DNA of 64,000 bases, from contig NZ_JAJGRC010000002.1 in assembly GCF_020786625.1 (NCBI RefSeq), positions 310,001-374,000 of the forward strand. Direction: 5' to 3'. Shown piece after piece: positions 1 through 7,968 of the stretch. The first letter of the stretch is position 1. Every line of letters starts with the position of its first letter. A model generated the notes under the pieces. It searched no databases. It had not been told where the DNA came from and saw nothing but the letters and a program-made list of their open reading frames with translations. Origin of the DNA: Salinicoccus sp. RF5. GTDB lineage: Bacteria > Bacillota > Bacilli > Staphylococcales > Salinicoccaceae. A program made the position numbers and the translations under genes.

Positions 1-1040
1 AAGCGACGGTTAAACTGGTGCCGAATTTCCTTGTCAAAGAGCAGAATAGATATACGCTTTCCTCGAGAAAGGAAATTTTTGAACTGGAACACTATAACCG
101 TGTCGTCGTTCCTGTTCTAGTCCAGAAGCAGCTTCTTGGTTACTGTTCGATGATCACTGGAAAGAAGGAATCCGGTGACTATGAGGCGGAGTATCTGTAC
201 TTGGAGCACCTTGCCAGTGCAGCCGCACTTGTTCTTCTTAATGAGAAGGCAGCATTTGAATCATTGGGACGTATGAAAGGCAGTTACCTGGAACAGGTGC
301 TCAATGAAGAAATTCCCAAAGCGGAATTGCTGAAACGCGGTAAATTCATAGACATTGATTTTTCACAACCGTATCGGCTCGTCGCTGTGGATTATGATAA
401 TGAAAAAGAGACACTTGAGGAAGAATTCAATTTCCAGGAGCAGCTGCTGGATTTGACCTATCAGTACTACCGTAACAGAGGACAGCAGGTGCTGACAGGA
501 TACAAGGATGATAAGCTCATCATCATGCTCTTCGATCCGGAACGCATGGATGAAATCATGGACGACTATACATCATATATCGGGCAGTACCTGAAACATA
601 TGAACTTCCACATGGGGATAAGCGGGGTCAGACAGGACATTGAAAATGCGGTGAAAGGATATGAAGAAGCACGTATTGCATTGAGATTGGCCATCCGTAA
701 GGACCGCCTTTACTACGATGAGCTCGGTGTAGTAGGTGTACTGATCAATTCAAACAATGTTGAAAGTATCCAAATGTTGGCACAGGATCAGTTAAAGTCC
801 CTCTATGATATTGAAAATCACAAAAGTCATGAGTTATTTGAAACCCTGTACTGCTTTTTGGGAAATGGGGGCAATTTGAAGAATACTGCGAATGATCTCT
901 CCCTGTCGATGAGTGGGCTCAGACACCGGATTCAACGGATAGAAGATCTTCTGGAAAAGGATTTGCGTGATCCGGAAGTGAGTAACAATCTATTGCTTAT
1001 AATGAAAGCGCTTATCGTTTTGAAGGATATTAAGTTTTAA
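1..1040 (+). CDS. PucR/CdaR-family transcriptional regulator, N-terminus cut by window edge
   Basis: The frame has no stop back to base 3, so the N-terminus lies outside the window; the in-frame GTG at 18 is not a convincing start. What remains shows the usual PucR-family order: a GAF-like sensory segment (about the first 90 residues), a CdaR/GGDEF-like middle ending in the pattern GYEEARIALRLA...YYDELGVV, and a C-terminal PucR helix-turn-helix (GNLKNTANDL then MSGLRHRIQRI). Regulators of this family sense small metabolites and usually control the neighbouring catabolic genes. It lies directly upstream of, and on the same strand as, the aromatic catabolic operon and is separated from it by a 162-bp gap with an inverted repeat, so it is the probable operon regulator. 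The effector cannot be read from sequence. Confidence 0.85.
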   Translation, partial: ATVKLVPNFLVKEQNRYTLSSRKEIFELEHYNRVVVPVLVQKQLLGYCSMITGKKESGDYEAEYLYLEHLASAAALVLLNEKAAFESLGRMKGSYLEQVLNEEIPKAELLKRGKFIDIDFSQPYRLVAVDYDNEKETLEEEFNFQEQLLDLTYQYYRNRGQQVLTGYKDDKLIIMLFDPERMDEIMDDYTSYIGQYLKHMNFHMGISGVRQDIENAVKGYEEARIALRLAIRKDRLYYDELGVVGVLINSNNVESIQMLAQDQLKSLYDIENHKSHELFETLYCFLGNGGNLKNTANDLSLSMSGLRHRIQRIEDLLEKDLRDPEVSNNLLLIMKALIVLKDIKF

Positions 1041-1063
1041 GTATTGGGGTGGGTAGCTGTAAG

Positions 1064-1103
1064 ATGAACAAAAAGTGTTCATTTATTTTTAAACCAAGAA
1101 CAT
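1064..1103. promoter_or_regulatory. Candidate operator of the aromatic operon (TGAACA repeats)
   Basis: ATGAACA (1064-1070) and TGTTCAT (1076-1082) form a perfect 7-bp inverted repeat around a 5-nt AAAAG spacer, and a third half site GAACAT follows at 1098-1103. It is in the only sizeable gap between the PucR-type regulator and the monooxygenase gene. That the regulator binds here is inference; no strong sigma-A promoter could be assigned with confidence downstream (TATAGT at 1148 is a possible -10 without a good -35). Confidence 0.45.
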
Positions 1104-1202
1104 TTCATGCTCTAGTTATCAGAAAATTTTTGAATTAGAATAAGGACTATAGTTTTGAAATCGCATACATTACAGAATTTTCTGATGAGAGGAATGATTT
1201 AT

Positions 1203-2384
1203 ATGGCCCAGCAACTGGTTAAGCAACCTGAATTAACTGAAGAAGCACTTCTTGAAGGTGCACGACGTGTCGGTGAACTGGCGGAATCACAAGCCAAACA
1301 GGCTGAGGAAGATGCGAGCGTATCATCTGAAGTAGTTGAATTGATGAAAGAGGTGGGCATCACCCAGATGATGGTTCCCAAAAATCAGGGTGGACCAGAT
1401 GTCAGCCTGAGGACTTTTGTAAAAGTGCTCAGAAAAGTTGCCAATTATAACGTATCGGCAGCATGGCTCACCTTCCTTTATCCACTGCACAATATGCTTC
1501 CGGCCTACTTGCCGAAGGAAAGCCAGGAAAAGATCTACAATGATGGTGGATTGATTGCAGATATATTTGCAGCAGTAGGAGAAGCTGAAAGAGTAGAAGG
1601 CGGATATAGGGTAAGCGGCAAATGGAATTTTGTGAGCGGCATCAACCACGCAAGCTGGGTCGGTGTCGGTGTAAAGGTGGATAATGGAGAAGGCGGAAAA
1701 GAAGTCATACTTCCGATGTTGTACAAAGACCAGTTCACAATCGTAGAAAATTGGGATACTTTTGGACTGCGGGGTAGTGGAAGCAACCAGATCATCGTCG
1801 AAGATGTATTTGTACCGGATGATATGATCTTCATGCCGGAGCAGGCTGAAGAAATCCGTCGTCCTGCAGATGACGATTATGAAAAGGATTACCCGCTATA
1901 CCATGTGCCTCTGTTCCCGGCATTCTACTTCGGTTTCCCTGTCATGGCAGTAGGCGCTGCCGAAAGAATGATCGAGGAATTCAAGAAGGCGACTGAGAAG
2001 CGCGTGCGCCTCATGGATGGTGTGAGAGAAAGCGAATCCCCAAGAAGCCAGAGGGTCATGGCTGAAATAACGACGGAATTGAAGACGGCGGAAGCATTGC
2101 TCGATAAATACATCACATTGCTTGAAGAATATGAAGAAAATGGTGCCGAGACACCAAACTCCGAGTTCTTTGCACTTCGTACGAAGATCATCAAAACGAC
2201 GACTGAAATCGGCATGAGGATTTTGCTTACTCTTGGCGGTGGCGCGCTTTACAAAGGCGGACCAATCGAACTTTTCTTCAGGGATATCGTATCTCTTGCA
2301 ACACACAAGACTTCTCTCTACGAAGACTCAGTTGCAGCATATGGACAGGATCTATTCGGCTTTGACAGTAAGGTAAGAGGTTAA
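1203..2384 (+). CDS. Flavin-dependent aromatic monooxygenase, oxygenase component (HsaA/acyl-CoA-dehydrogenase fold)
   Basis: A 393-residue protein of the acyl-CoA dehydrogenase fold, matching the group D two-component flavin monooxygenases (HsaA, HpaH C2, DszC relatives) better than true dehydrogenases: residues near GKWNFVSGINHASW and the DTFGLRGSGS motif are typical of the hydroxylases. Such enzymes take reduced flavin from a partner reductase and hydroxylate a phenol ortho to the OH, giving a catechol. The partner is the flavin reductase at 5776, and the next gene is a ring-cleaving dioxygenase. ATG 1203 is chosen because GAGAGGA at 1187-1193 sits 9 nt upstream; in-frame ATGs at 1185 and 1194 and a TTG at 1155 have poorer signals. 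Substrate is unknown; phenolic with a side chain is inferred from the hydrolase type downstream. Confidence 0.8.
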   Translation: MAQQLVKQPELTEEALLEGARRVGELAESQAKQAEEDASVSSEVVELMKEVGITQMMVPKNQGGPDVSLRTFVKVLRKVANYNVSAAWLTFLYPLHNMLPAYLPKESQEKIYNDGGLIADIFAAVGEAERVEGGYRVSGKWNFVSGINHASWVGVGVKVDNGEGGKEVILPMLYKDQFTIVENWDTFGLRGSGSNQIIVEDVFVPDDMIFMPEQAEEIRRPADDDYEKDYPLYHVPLFPAFYFGFPVMAVGAAERMIEEFKKATEKRVRLMDGVRESESPRSQRVMAEITTELKTAEALLDKYITLLEEYEENGAETPNSEFFALRTKIIKTTTEIGMRILLTLGGGALYKGGPIELFFRDIVSLATHKTSLYEDSVAAYGQDLFGFDSKVRG

Positions 2385-2416
2385 AATTCAAATATAAAAG
2401 CAAAGGATTGAACGCG

Positions 2417-3370
2417 ATGATTTTAAGACTGGGACAAATTGAGCTATATGTAACAGATTTGGCAGAATCAGAAAAGTTCTATGTAGACACACTTGGCTTC
2501 ATCAAAGTGAATAAAACAGACGAGAGCCTTTATCTTAAAGCTACAGACGAATTTGATATCTATACACTTGTGCTGACAAAGAGAGAAGAAGCATCACTTG
2601 CAAGCTTTGGTCTCAGAGTGTCCAGTGAAGAGTATCTGGACGAGCTCGAGAAGAAGCATCATGAGATGGGCATTGAAACGGAAATGGTCGAAAGTTCCCA
2701 TCCGGGTCGTGGGCGGACGCTCAGAGTCGCTGAACCGAGCGGTCATCCTGTAGAATTCTATCACGCAATGGAGCAAGTGGACGTGGGCAAAGGAGCAATG
2801 GGAGTCGACAAACTGCCGATGCGCAATACACACATTTTCAACGGAATACCGCCTGTACGCATCGATCACATGAATCTCCGTGTGACTGATGTAGATAAAG
2901 CTTGGGAATACTGGGAAGCGATCGGCTTCAGCATTTCAGAATTCGTCCAGGATGGCGATGAAAAGTTCGCTGCATGGACAAGGGCTAAAACGTCCACACA
3001 CGATGTTGCGCTCGTAAAACAGGATGAGGCGGCACTCCACCACATTGCCTACATCGTTGATGGAGTGGCAGGTGTTGTCCGTACAGCAGACCTTCTCGCA
3101 GATGCCGGATACCGCGATGCTGTAGAGTATGGCCCGGGGCGTCATGGTGTCAGTAATGCATTCTTCCTGTATATCAGGGATCCGGATGGCCACCGCATCG
3201 AAATCTATTCTGGCGACTACAACCGTGATACGGACCTGCCGCCAATCGGCTGGACGAAAGAAGACTACGATGCCAACGGCAGGCTCTGGTGGGGTCCTTC
3301 TGTACCAGACCGTTTCTTCGAAACAACACCGGTCAACAAGGACTGGGTGAAACCTAAAATAAATAACTAG
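2417..3370 (+). CDS. Extradiol (catechol 2,3-) dioxygenase, two-domain VOC family
   Basis: A 317-residue type I extradiol dioxygenase with two vicinal-oxygen-chelate modules. The C-terminal module carries the 2-His-1-Glu metal site: His151 (RIDHMNL), the HH pair at 208-209 (ALHHIAY) and Glu262 (HRIEIYS), plus a catalytic-type His in STHDVAL. The run GPGRHGVSNAFFLYI and the WWGPSVP tail resemble the homoprotocatechuate 2,3-dioxygenases of actinobacteria (Brevibacterium HPCD, MndD). It opens the aromatic ring of a catechol next to the hydroxyls. Because the following gene is a C-C hydrolase rather than a semialdehyde dehydrogenase, a 3-substituted catechol is a more likely substrate than homoprotocatechuate (inference). 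ATG 2417 has AAAGGA 9 nt upstream and is preferred to the TTG at 2408. Confidence 0.87.
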   Translation: MILRLGQIELYVTDLAESEKFYVDTLGFIKVNKTDESLYLKATDEFDIYTLVLTKREEASLASFGLRVSSEEYLDELEKKHHEMGIETEMVESSHPGRGRTLRVAEPSGHPVEFYHAMEQVDVGKGAMGVDKLPMRNTHIFNGIPPVRIDHMNLRVTDVDKAWEYWEAIGFSISEFVQDGDEKFAAWTRAKTSTHDVALVKQDEAALHHIAYIVDGVAGVVRTADLLADAGYRDAVEYGPGRHGVSNAFFLYIRDPDGHRIEIYSGDYNRDTDLPPIGWTKEDYDANGRLWWGPSVPDRFFETTPVNKDWVKPKINN

Positions 3371-3430
3371 AAATAGACAATTGACTACTGAATATATCTA
3401 TAATATTTGAAATATGAAAGGGGAATTTTT

Positions 3431-4282
3431 GTGTCACTTTGGACTGAAGTACAGGATATTGAATTTAAATTGTATTATTTGGATGCTAATGGTGTGAAAA
3501 CGCGTGTAATGGAATCAGGAACAGGTGAACCTCTAATCCTGATGCATGGCACTGGCGGCCATATTGAAGCATATGGCAAGAACATCAAAGGACTAGCTGA
3601 AGATTTCAGGGTCATCTGCATCGACATGCTTGGCCATGGCTATACGGATAAGCCGAACAAGCCATATGGAATCGATGCATACAGCGATCATCTGCTGGAC
3701 GTCATCAATGCCCTGGGACTTGAAGAAGTGTATCTCTCCGGTGAATCACTTGGCGGCTGGGTTGCCGCATGGTTTGCAGCGGAACACCCTGAATACGTCA
3801 AGGCGATGGTGCTGAATACACCAGGCAATGTCAACAGCGATCCTGAAATCATGGCAAGACTCAAGGAATCCACTATCAAAGCGGTCGTTGAAGCGAACTA
3901 TGAGAATGTCAAAACACGCCTTGAATGGCTGATGTACGACAAAAGTGTCGTAACAGATGAACTGATCCAGTCAAGATACGATATCTATACACAACCTTCC
4001 TATCAGGAAGCGGTATACAATATCGTCCACCTTCAAGATCCGGAAGCACGCAGCCAGTATATCTGGGACCCTTCCTGGTGCAGCAAAATAAAGGCGCCAA
4101 CGCTGCTTGCATGGACAGACCATGATCCGACTTCCACAGTCGAGCAGGCAAAACCGATTCAGGATATGATTCCAGGAGCGGAACTGACTGTAATTGAAGA
4201 TGCAGGACACTGGCCACAATGGGAGCAGGTTGAAGAGTTCAATAAGGTCATCAAGGATTTTCTTAAGGCACCAGTAAAGTAG
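3431..4282 (+). CDS. Meta-cleavage product hydrolase (BphD/HsaD/CumD-type alpha/beta hydrolase)
   Basis: A 283-residue alpha/beta hydrolase. The oxyanion motif HGTGGH is near residue 36; the triad is Ser106 in SGESLGG, Asp232 in WTDHDPT and His260 in AGHWPQWE. The GHW-QWE signature is characteristic of C-C bond hydrolases that split the ring-opened product of extradiol cleavage into 2-hydroxypenta-2,4-dienoate and a carboxylic acid. This fits its place directly after the dioxygenase and in the same operon as the hydratase that would use the dienoate. The start is taken as GTG 3431, with AAAGGGGAA about 6 nt upstream; a TTG at 3407 would add eight unlikely residues. Leaving-acid identity cannot be deduced. 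Confidence 0.85.
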   Translation: MSLWTEVQDIEFKLYYLDANGVKTRVMESGTGEPLILMHGTGGHIEAYGKNIKGLAEDFRVICIDMLGHGYTDKPNKPYGIDAYSDHLLDVINALGLEEVYLSGESLGGWVAAWFAAEHPEYVKAMVLNTPGNVNSDPEIMARLKESTIKAVVEANYENVKTRLEWLMYDKSVVTDELIQSRYDIYTQPSYQEAVYNIVHLQDPEARSQYIWDPSWCSKIKAPTLLAWTDHDPTSTVEQAKPIQDMIPGAELTVIEDAGHWPQWEQVEEFNKVIKDFLKAPVK

Positions 4283-4288
4283 ACAAAT

Positions 4289-4316
4289 AGATGGGCGTCT
4301 CCCGGGACACCCATCT
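4289..4316 (+). terminator. Intra-operon hairpin between hydrolase and permease
   Basis: AGATGGG (4289-4295) pairs with CCCATCT (4310-4316), extended by GTC/GAC inside one mismatch and a TCCCGGGA apex, followed by TTTTC. It looks like a weak intrinsic terminator or mRNA-processing hairpin inside the operon, and could lower expression of the permease and later genes. Confidence 0.45.
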
Positions 4317-4342
4317 TTTCTTCACAAGGGGGATGGAGTGTA

Positions 4343-5755
4343 TTGTTCAATCAAAAAAGAAAAGATGGTGAAGAACAGCCGTACTGGCCGTTGGGATCTT
4401 TCAAGATCCGTTTGCCATTCATACATTATCGTTTGGAAAAGGCTGAACTCATACAAGGCTTAGTACTGTTCACAGCTGGCCTCAGCATGATAGAGATCAT
4501 GACTTCTTTCATGGGGATATCCTATGAAGCTGCTTTGACCATTACGATATTGAATCAGTTTCTGATGCTTTTGCCGTCATCGATGGGCGTCCCATTCGTG
4601 GCAGGCTTCATCACTGCGCTCATTCCATTGATCATAGTGTTTCTTCAAGGATATCCACCCGGGCCGGAAGCGGTACAGGCTGTCATTGCCGTACAGATGG
4701 TCCTGGCATTCATTTTCCTGATATTCGGCATCAGTGGAATTGGAGAAAAAGTGGTCAAGAATCTGCCGGCTTCCTTGAAGGCAGGGATACTCATTGGAGC
4801 AGGGATTGCAGCAATCATGACTGAGATAGAGCCTGGTGGCAGGCTTTCCGAAACACCCGTTGCAATCACTGTCGGTGCGATATTCTGTCTCTTCATCATG
4901 TTTTCGATGTACTTCAGGAGACTGTCGAGAAAAAGTAACTTCATGCGCAAAATTGCCAGCTATGGGATATTGCCTGCGATATTACTTGCTATCGGTGTAG
5001 GTGTGGCAGTCGGAGAATATAACTTTCCTGCGATAGAGTGGGGCATCACCCCACTCGCCCTTCAGGAAGTATGGGCGATCAGTCCATTTGTAATCGGTTT
5101 CCCGTCACTTGAAATGTTCATCAATGCGATACCGATTGCCATCATGGCATATGTAATTGCCTATGGTGACATTGTTGTAGGGGAGCAGGTCATCAACCGT
5201 GCGAAGGAAATGCGGCCCGACGAGAAGATTGAGTACAACTTCAGCATGCTCCATAAGGTCACATTTGCCCGCAACCTGTTGAACTCGCTTTTTGCCCCGC
5301 ACCCGGGCATGGCGGGACCTATATTCACTGCAGGTACTGCATCTGTGGCAGAACGTTATACGTATGGAAAGAAATCCATGCAGTCGATATTTTCGGGGAC
5401 GAACTCCATGCTGATTGCGTTCTCTGTAGGAATCATGCTCCTGCCGCTCGTATCGTTCTTCAGGCCATTTTTACCGATTGCTCTGTCTATTACACTTATA
5501 CTTACAGGTTATCTCTGCATCACGATCGGTATGCAGCAGGTGAAGAAAGAAGCGGAAATGGGCGTGGCAGGTCTTATGGCCATAATATTGGCACTTTACG
5601 GCGCTGCTCCTGCACTTGTGGCAGGTATTGTACTTTACTTTGCCATCCAGAAATCAAGACTATTTGAGAAAGATGATGAAGATGTGGCTGAGACTGAACC
5701 GGCGGAAGAGCCACCGAAAAAATTGCCGGATGAAGATTATGTCACTGTAGATTAA
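4343..5755 (+). CDS. NCS2-like membrane permease of unknown substrate
   Basis: A 470-residue polytopic protein with about 12 hydrophobic segments, resembling the nucleobase:cation symporter 2 / xanthine-uracil permease superfamily in length and in the pattern of short loops (for example the SLEMFINAIPIAI segment and NSLFAPHPGMAGPIF, which occupies the place of the NCS2 substrate-binding region). The C-terminal 30 residues are acidic and cytosolic (EDVAETEPAEEPP). It lies between the ring-cleavage hydrolase and the flavin reductase and is probably the uptake carrier for the aromatic growth substrate or related organic acid; that role is inferred only from position. Start is TTG 4343, preceded by GGGGGATGGAG; no in-frame ATG with a better site is near. 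Confidence 0.65.
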   Translation: MFNQKRKDGEEQPYWPLGSFKIRLPFIHYRLEKAELIQGLVLFTAGLSMIEIMTSFMGISYEAALTITILNQFLMLLPSSMGVPFVAGFITALIPLIIVFLQGYPPGPEAVQAVIAVQMVLAFIFLIFGISGIGEKVVKNLPASLKAGILIGAGIAAIMTEIEPGGRLSETPVAITVGAIFCLFIMFSMYFRRLSRKSNFMRKIASYGILPAILLAIGVGVAVGEYNFPAIEWGITPLALQEVWAISPFVIGFPSLEMFINAIPIAIMAYVIAYGDIVVGEQVINRAKEMRPDEKIEYNFSMLHKVTFARNLLNSLFAPHPGMAGPIFTAGTASVAERYTYGKKSMQSIFSGTNSMLIAFSVGIMLLPLVSFFRPFLPIALSITLILTGYLCITIGMQQVKKEAEMGVAGLMAIILALYGAAPALVAGIVLYFAIQKSRLFEKDDEDVAETEPAEEPPKKLPDEDYVTVD

Positions 5756-5775
5756 AAATCAAGGAGGAATTATAT

Positions 5776-6255
5776 ATGGAAGATCGTCAATTCAGAAATG
5801 CAATGGGAAAATTCGCAACAGGCGTCAACGTCATCGCAACGGAAGTGGAAGGCGAGGTATACGGTATGACGGCGAACGCGTTCATGTCCGTTTCACTTGA
5901 TCCGAAGCTCATCGTCATCTCCATCGGCAACCATGCGAAGATGCTCGAGCGGATCCGCCAGAGCGGCAAGTTCTCGGTGAACGTCCTGTCCTGCGAGCAG
6001 CAGGAGGAGTCCATGAGATTCGCGGGCCAGAAACAATTCGAAGATAAATTCGAATTCGATACGCTGGCTGGTGTGCCGGTCGTATCGGATGCACTGTGCC
6101 AACTGTCGTGCGACGTCTACAATGAACATACGGAAGGGGACCATGTCCTCTTCATCGGCAAGGTGAACGACCTGGTGCTCGAAGAGGGTGACCCGCTCAT
6201 CTTCAACTGCGGCAAGTATCGTCGCCTGGAAGCGCTCGAAGAAGTCACTCAATAG
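5776..6255 (+). CDS. Flavin reductase component (HpaC/HsaB family)
   Basis: A 159-residue flavin reductase-like, FMN-binding split-barrel protein: MGKFATGVNVIAT, GMTANAFMSVSLDPKLI and KFSVNVLS are the family's standard strands and flavin loop. It reduces FAD or FMN with NAD(P)H and supplies free reduced flavin to a partner oxygenase, here almost certainly the HsaA-like protein at 1203. RBS AAGGAGGAA stands 8 nt before the ATG. The gene is followed after 39 bp by the FAD synthetase homologue, so the operon encodes both flavin supply and flavin reduction. Its third-position GC is visibly higher than in the two genes before it. Confidence 0.87.
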   Translation: MEDRQFRNAMGKFATGVNVIATEVEGEVYGMTANAFMSVSLDPKLIVISIGNHAKMLERIRQSGKFSVNVLSCEQQEESMRFAGQKQFEDKFEFDTLAGVPVVSDALCQLSCDVYNEHTEGDHVLFIGKVNDLVLEEGDPLIFNCGKYRRLEALEEVTQ

Positions 6256-6294
6256 CATCACCGATCCAATACGCTCAAGGCGGAGGCGAGATAT

Positions 6295-7122
6295 ATGGAA
6301 ATCATTCACATAGACGATAATAACCTGGCTGAATGGCAAGAAAATTCACGGAAGAATGTTATGGCACTGGGTTTTTTTGACGGCGTGCATAAAGGTCATC
6401 AGCAAGTCATCGGCACTGCAGCAGAAGAAGCCGAAAAAGCGGGTGCCGCACTCGATGTGATGAGCTTCTTCCCGCATCCGAAGACGGTGCTGTCGAACGG
6501 CTGGGTGAGGGTCGACTATCTCATGCCCTTGGAGGAGAAGGCCAGGGTGCTGGAGAGTCTCGGCGTCGACCGTTTCTATATCGTGCGGTTTACAAAAAAG
6601 TTTGCCTCGCTTTCGCCGGAAGTGTATGTAAAAGAGTACCTGTCGGAATTTGACACAATCCATGCGGTGGCAGGCTATGATTTTTCATATGGCTTCAAAG
6701 GCCAGGGTACAATCGATCGATTGTACCGGGACTCCGATCAGCAGATTGGTGTATCCAAAATAGAGAAGGTCGAACATGCCGGCGAGAAGATCAGTTCCAC
6801 CCGCATTCGGGCAGCCATCCTGGAAGGGAGGGTAGCTGAGCTGCGTCAGATGCTCGGTCGGCGCTACCGGACATGTGCAGAGCTTTCAGATGGCTACCTG
6901 TCACTCAAGGAGTACTATCTGCTCCCTCAGGATGGCATATATGATGTAATCATTGAAGCACGCGGCTCCCAGCATCTCACCCAGATCTACGTCGACCGGG
7001 AGCACAAAAAAATCATATTCACCAAAAAGTGTCTGATGGATCAGATCAACCAGCATGAAATTGCCATTACATGGGATAGGCGCATCGCTTCATATTCGTT
7101 CTATCACATGGTAGCCCAATAG
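6295..7122 (+). CDS. FMN adenylyltransferase (FAD synthetase) with degenerate riboflavin-kinase domain
   Basis: A 275-residue RibF/RibC-like protein. The N-terminal nucleotidyltransferase domain (about 1-185) is intact: GFFDGVHKGH at 26-35 (HxGH signature), FFPHPKTVL, and SSTRIR near 167-172. The C-terminal domain starts like riboflavin kinase (MLGRRYRTCAEL, then LPQDGIYDVII) but lacks the GR-x-GFPTAN nucleotide-binding segment and the catalytic Glu region, and is short. It should therefore adenylate FMN to FAD but not phosphorylate riboflavin. A housekeeping bifunctional RibF is expected elsewhere, making this a dedicated paralogue in an operon whose first enzyme needs flavin. Function of the remnant C-terminal domain is unknown. 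Confidence 0.78.
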   Translation: MEIIHIDDNNLAEWQENSRKNVMALGFFDGVHKGHQQVIGTAAEEAEKAGAALDVMSFFPHPKTVLSNGWVRVDYLMPLEEKARVLESLGVDRFYIVRFTKKFASLSPEVYVKEYLSEFDTIHAVAGYDFSYGFKGQGTIDRLYRDSDQQIGVSKIEKVEHAGEKISSTRIRAAILEGRVAELRQMLGRRYRTCAELSDGYLSLKEYYLLPQDGIYDVIIEARGSQHLTQIYVDREHKKIIFTKKCLMDQINQHEIAITWDRRIASYSFYHMVAQ

Positions 7123-7134
7123 GAGGTAGACATA

Positions 7135-7911
7135 ATGACTGTACAACATGCGCTCGGCAAGGAAATATACGAAGCAGAAAAGACGGGAACCCCAATTGCA
7201 CCATTTACAGAAAGGTACCCGGATATTACAGTGGATGATGCTTATCAGACTCAACTGGAGTATGTGGAGAAGAGACAGGCTGATGGTGCAGTGGTCAAAG
7301 GGAAGAAGATCGGTTTGACGAGTAAAGCCATGCAGGAGATGCTCGGTGTCGATCGGCCGGACTATGGACATATCTTTGATGATATGATCCACGAAGAAGG
7401 AAAACCGATTGATACAGGCCGGTACATCAAACCGCGTATTGAATTTGAGATTGCCTTTGTACTCAAGCATGATATAGATGGTGCGACAGTAGAGAGGGAG
7501 AATATTGCGGAAGCTGTGGATTATGCAGTGCCGGCTGCAGAAATCATAGACAGCCGTATCCGGGACTGGAAGATCAAATTCGAAGATACAGTTGCAGATA
7601 ACGGCTCTTCAGCCGGTGCAGTCTTTGGAAAAGAGCAGGTCAAGCTTGAGAACATAGACCTTCCATCCGTCAAAATGGAAGTGTTCAAGAACGGTGAGAA
7701 ACTTGATGAAGGCTATGGATCCGCAGTACTTGGAGATCCTCTTGAAGCGGTTGTCTGGCTGGCCAGAGCCCTGCATCAGTACGACATTACGCTCAAGGCA
7801 GGAGAAGTCGTGCTCGCCGGTGCCCTGACAAAAGCCGTAGATGTCGAAAGTGGCGATACTTTCAAGGCGACTTTTGACGGTTTGGGAGAAGTGGAAGTGG
7901 AATTTTCCTGA
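7135..7911 (+). CDS. 2-hydroxypenta-2,4-dienoate (2-keto-4-pentenoate) hydratase
   Basis: A 258-residue member of the fumarylacetoacetate hydrolase superfamily, MhpD/BphH/HsaE group. Conserved family features are KGKKIGLTSKAMQ near residue 56, the metal-binding carboxylates in RIEFEIAFVL (ExE), AAEIIDSRIRDWKI and DNGSSAGAVFG. It hydrates 2-hydroxypenta-2,4-dienoate to 4-hydroxy-2-oxovalerate with Mg2+ or Mn2+, the step after the hydrolase at 3431. AGGAGG precedes the ATG by 7 nt and the gene follows the FAD synthetase homologue by 12 bp. It ends the operon; a strong terminator starts at its stop codon. No aldolase or acetaldehyde dehydrogenase follows. Confidence 0.83.
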   Translation: MTVQHALGKEIYEAEKTGTPIAPFTERYPDITVDDAYQTQLEYVEKRQADGAVVKGKKIGLTSKAMQEMLGVDRPDYGHIFDDMIHEEGKPIDTGRYIKPRIEFEIAFVLKHDIDGATVERENIAEAVDYAVPAAEIIDSRIRDWKIKFEDTVADNGSSAGAVFGKEQVKLENIDLPSVKMEVFKNGEKLDEGYGSAVLGDPLEAVVWLARALHQYDITLKAGEVVLAGALTKAVDVESGDTFKATFDGLGEVEVEFS

Positions 7912-7950
7912 AAAAACAGGCTATCGAGTTCATCTCGATAGCCTGTTTTT
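7912..7950. terminator. Terminator of the aromatic operon (bidirectional)
   Basis: A 17-bp perfect stem (left arm begins AAAAACAGGC, right arm ends GCCTGTTTTT) with a 5-nt loop, directly after the hydratase stop. It also serves the convergent RocB-type gene that ends at 7969. Confidence 0.93.
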
Positions 7951-7968
7951 GCGTGATGGCATGGAGTT

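Noticed and set aside
2417-3370. Homoprotocatechuate pathway dioxygenase (hpaD) assignment
   Set aside because: The sequence resembles HPCD, but the operon has a C-C hydrolase and no semialdehyde dehydrogenase, decarboxylase or isomerase of the hpa pathway.
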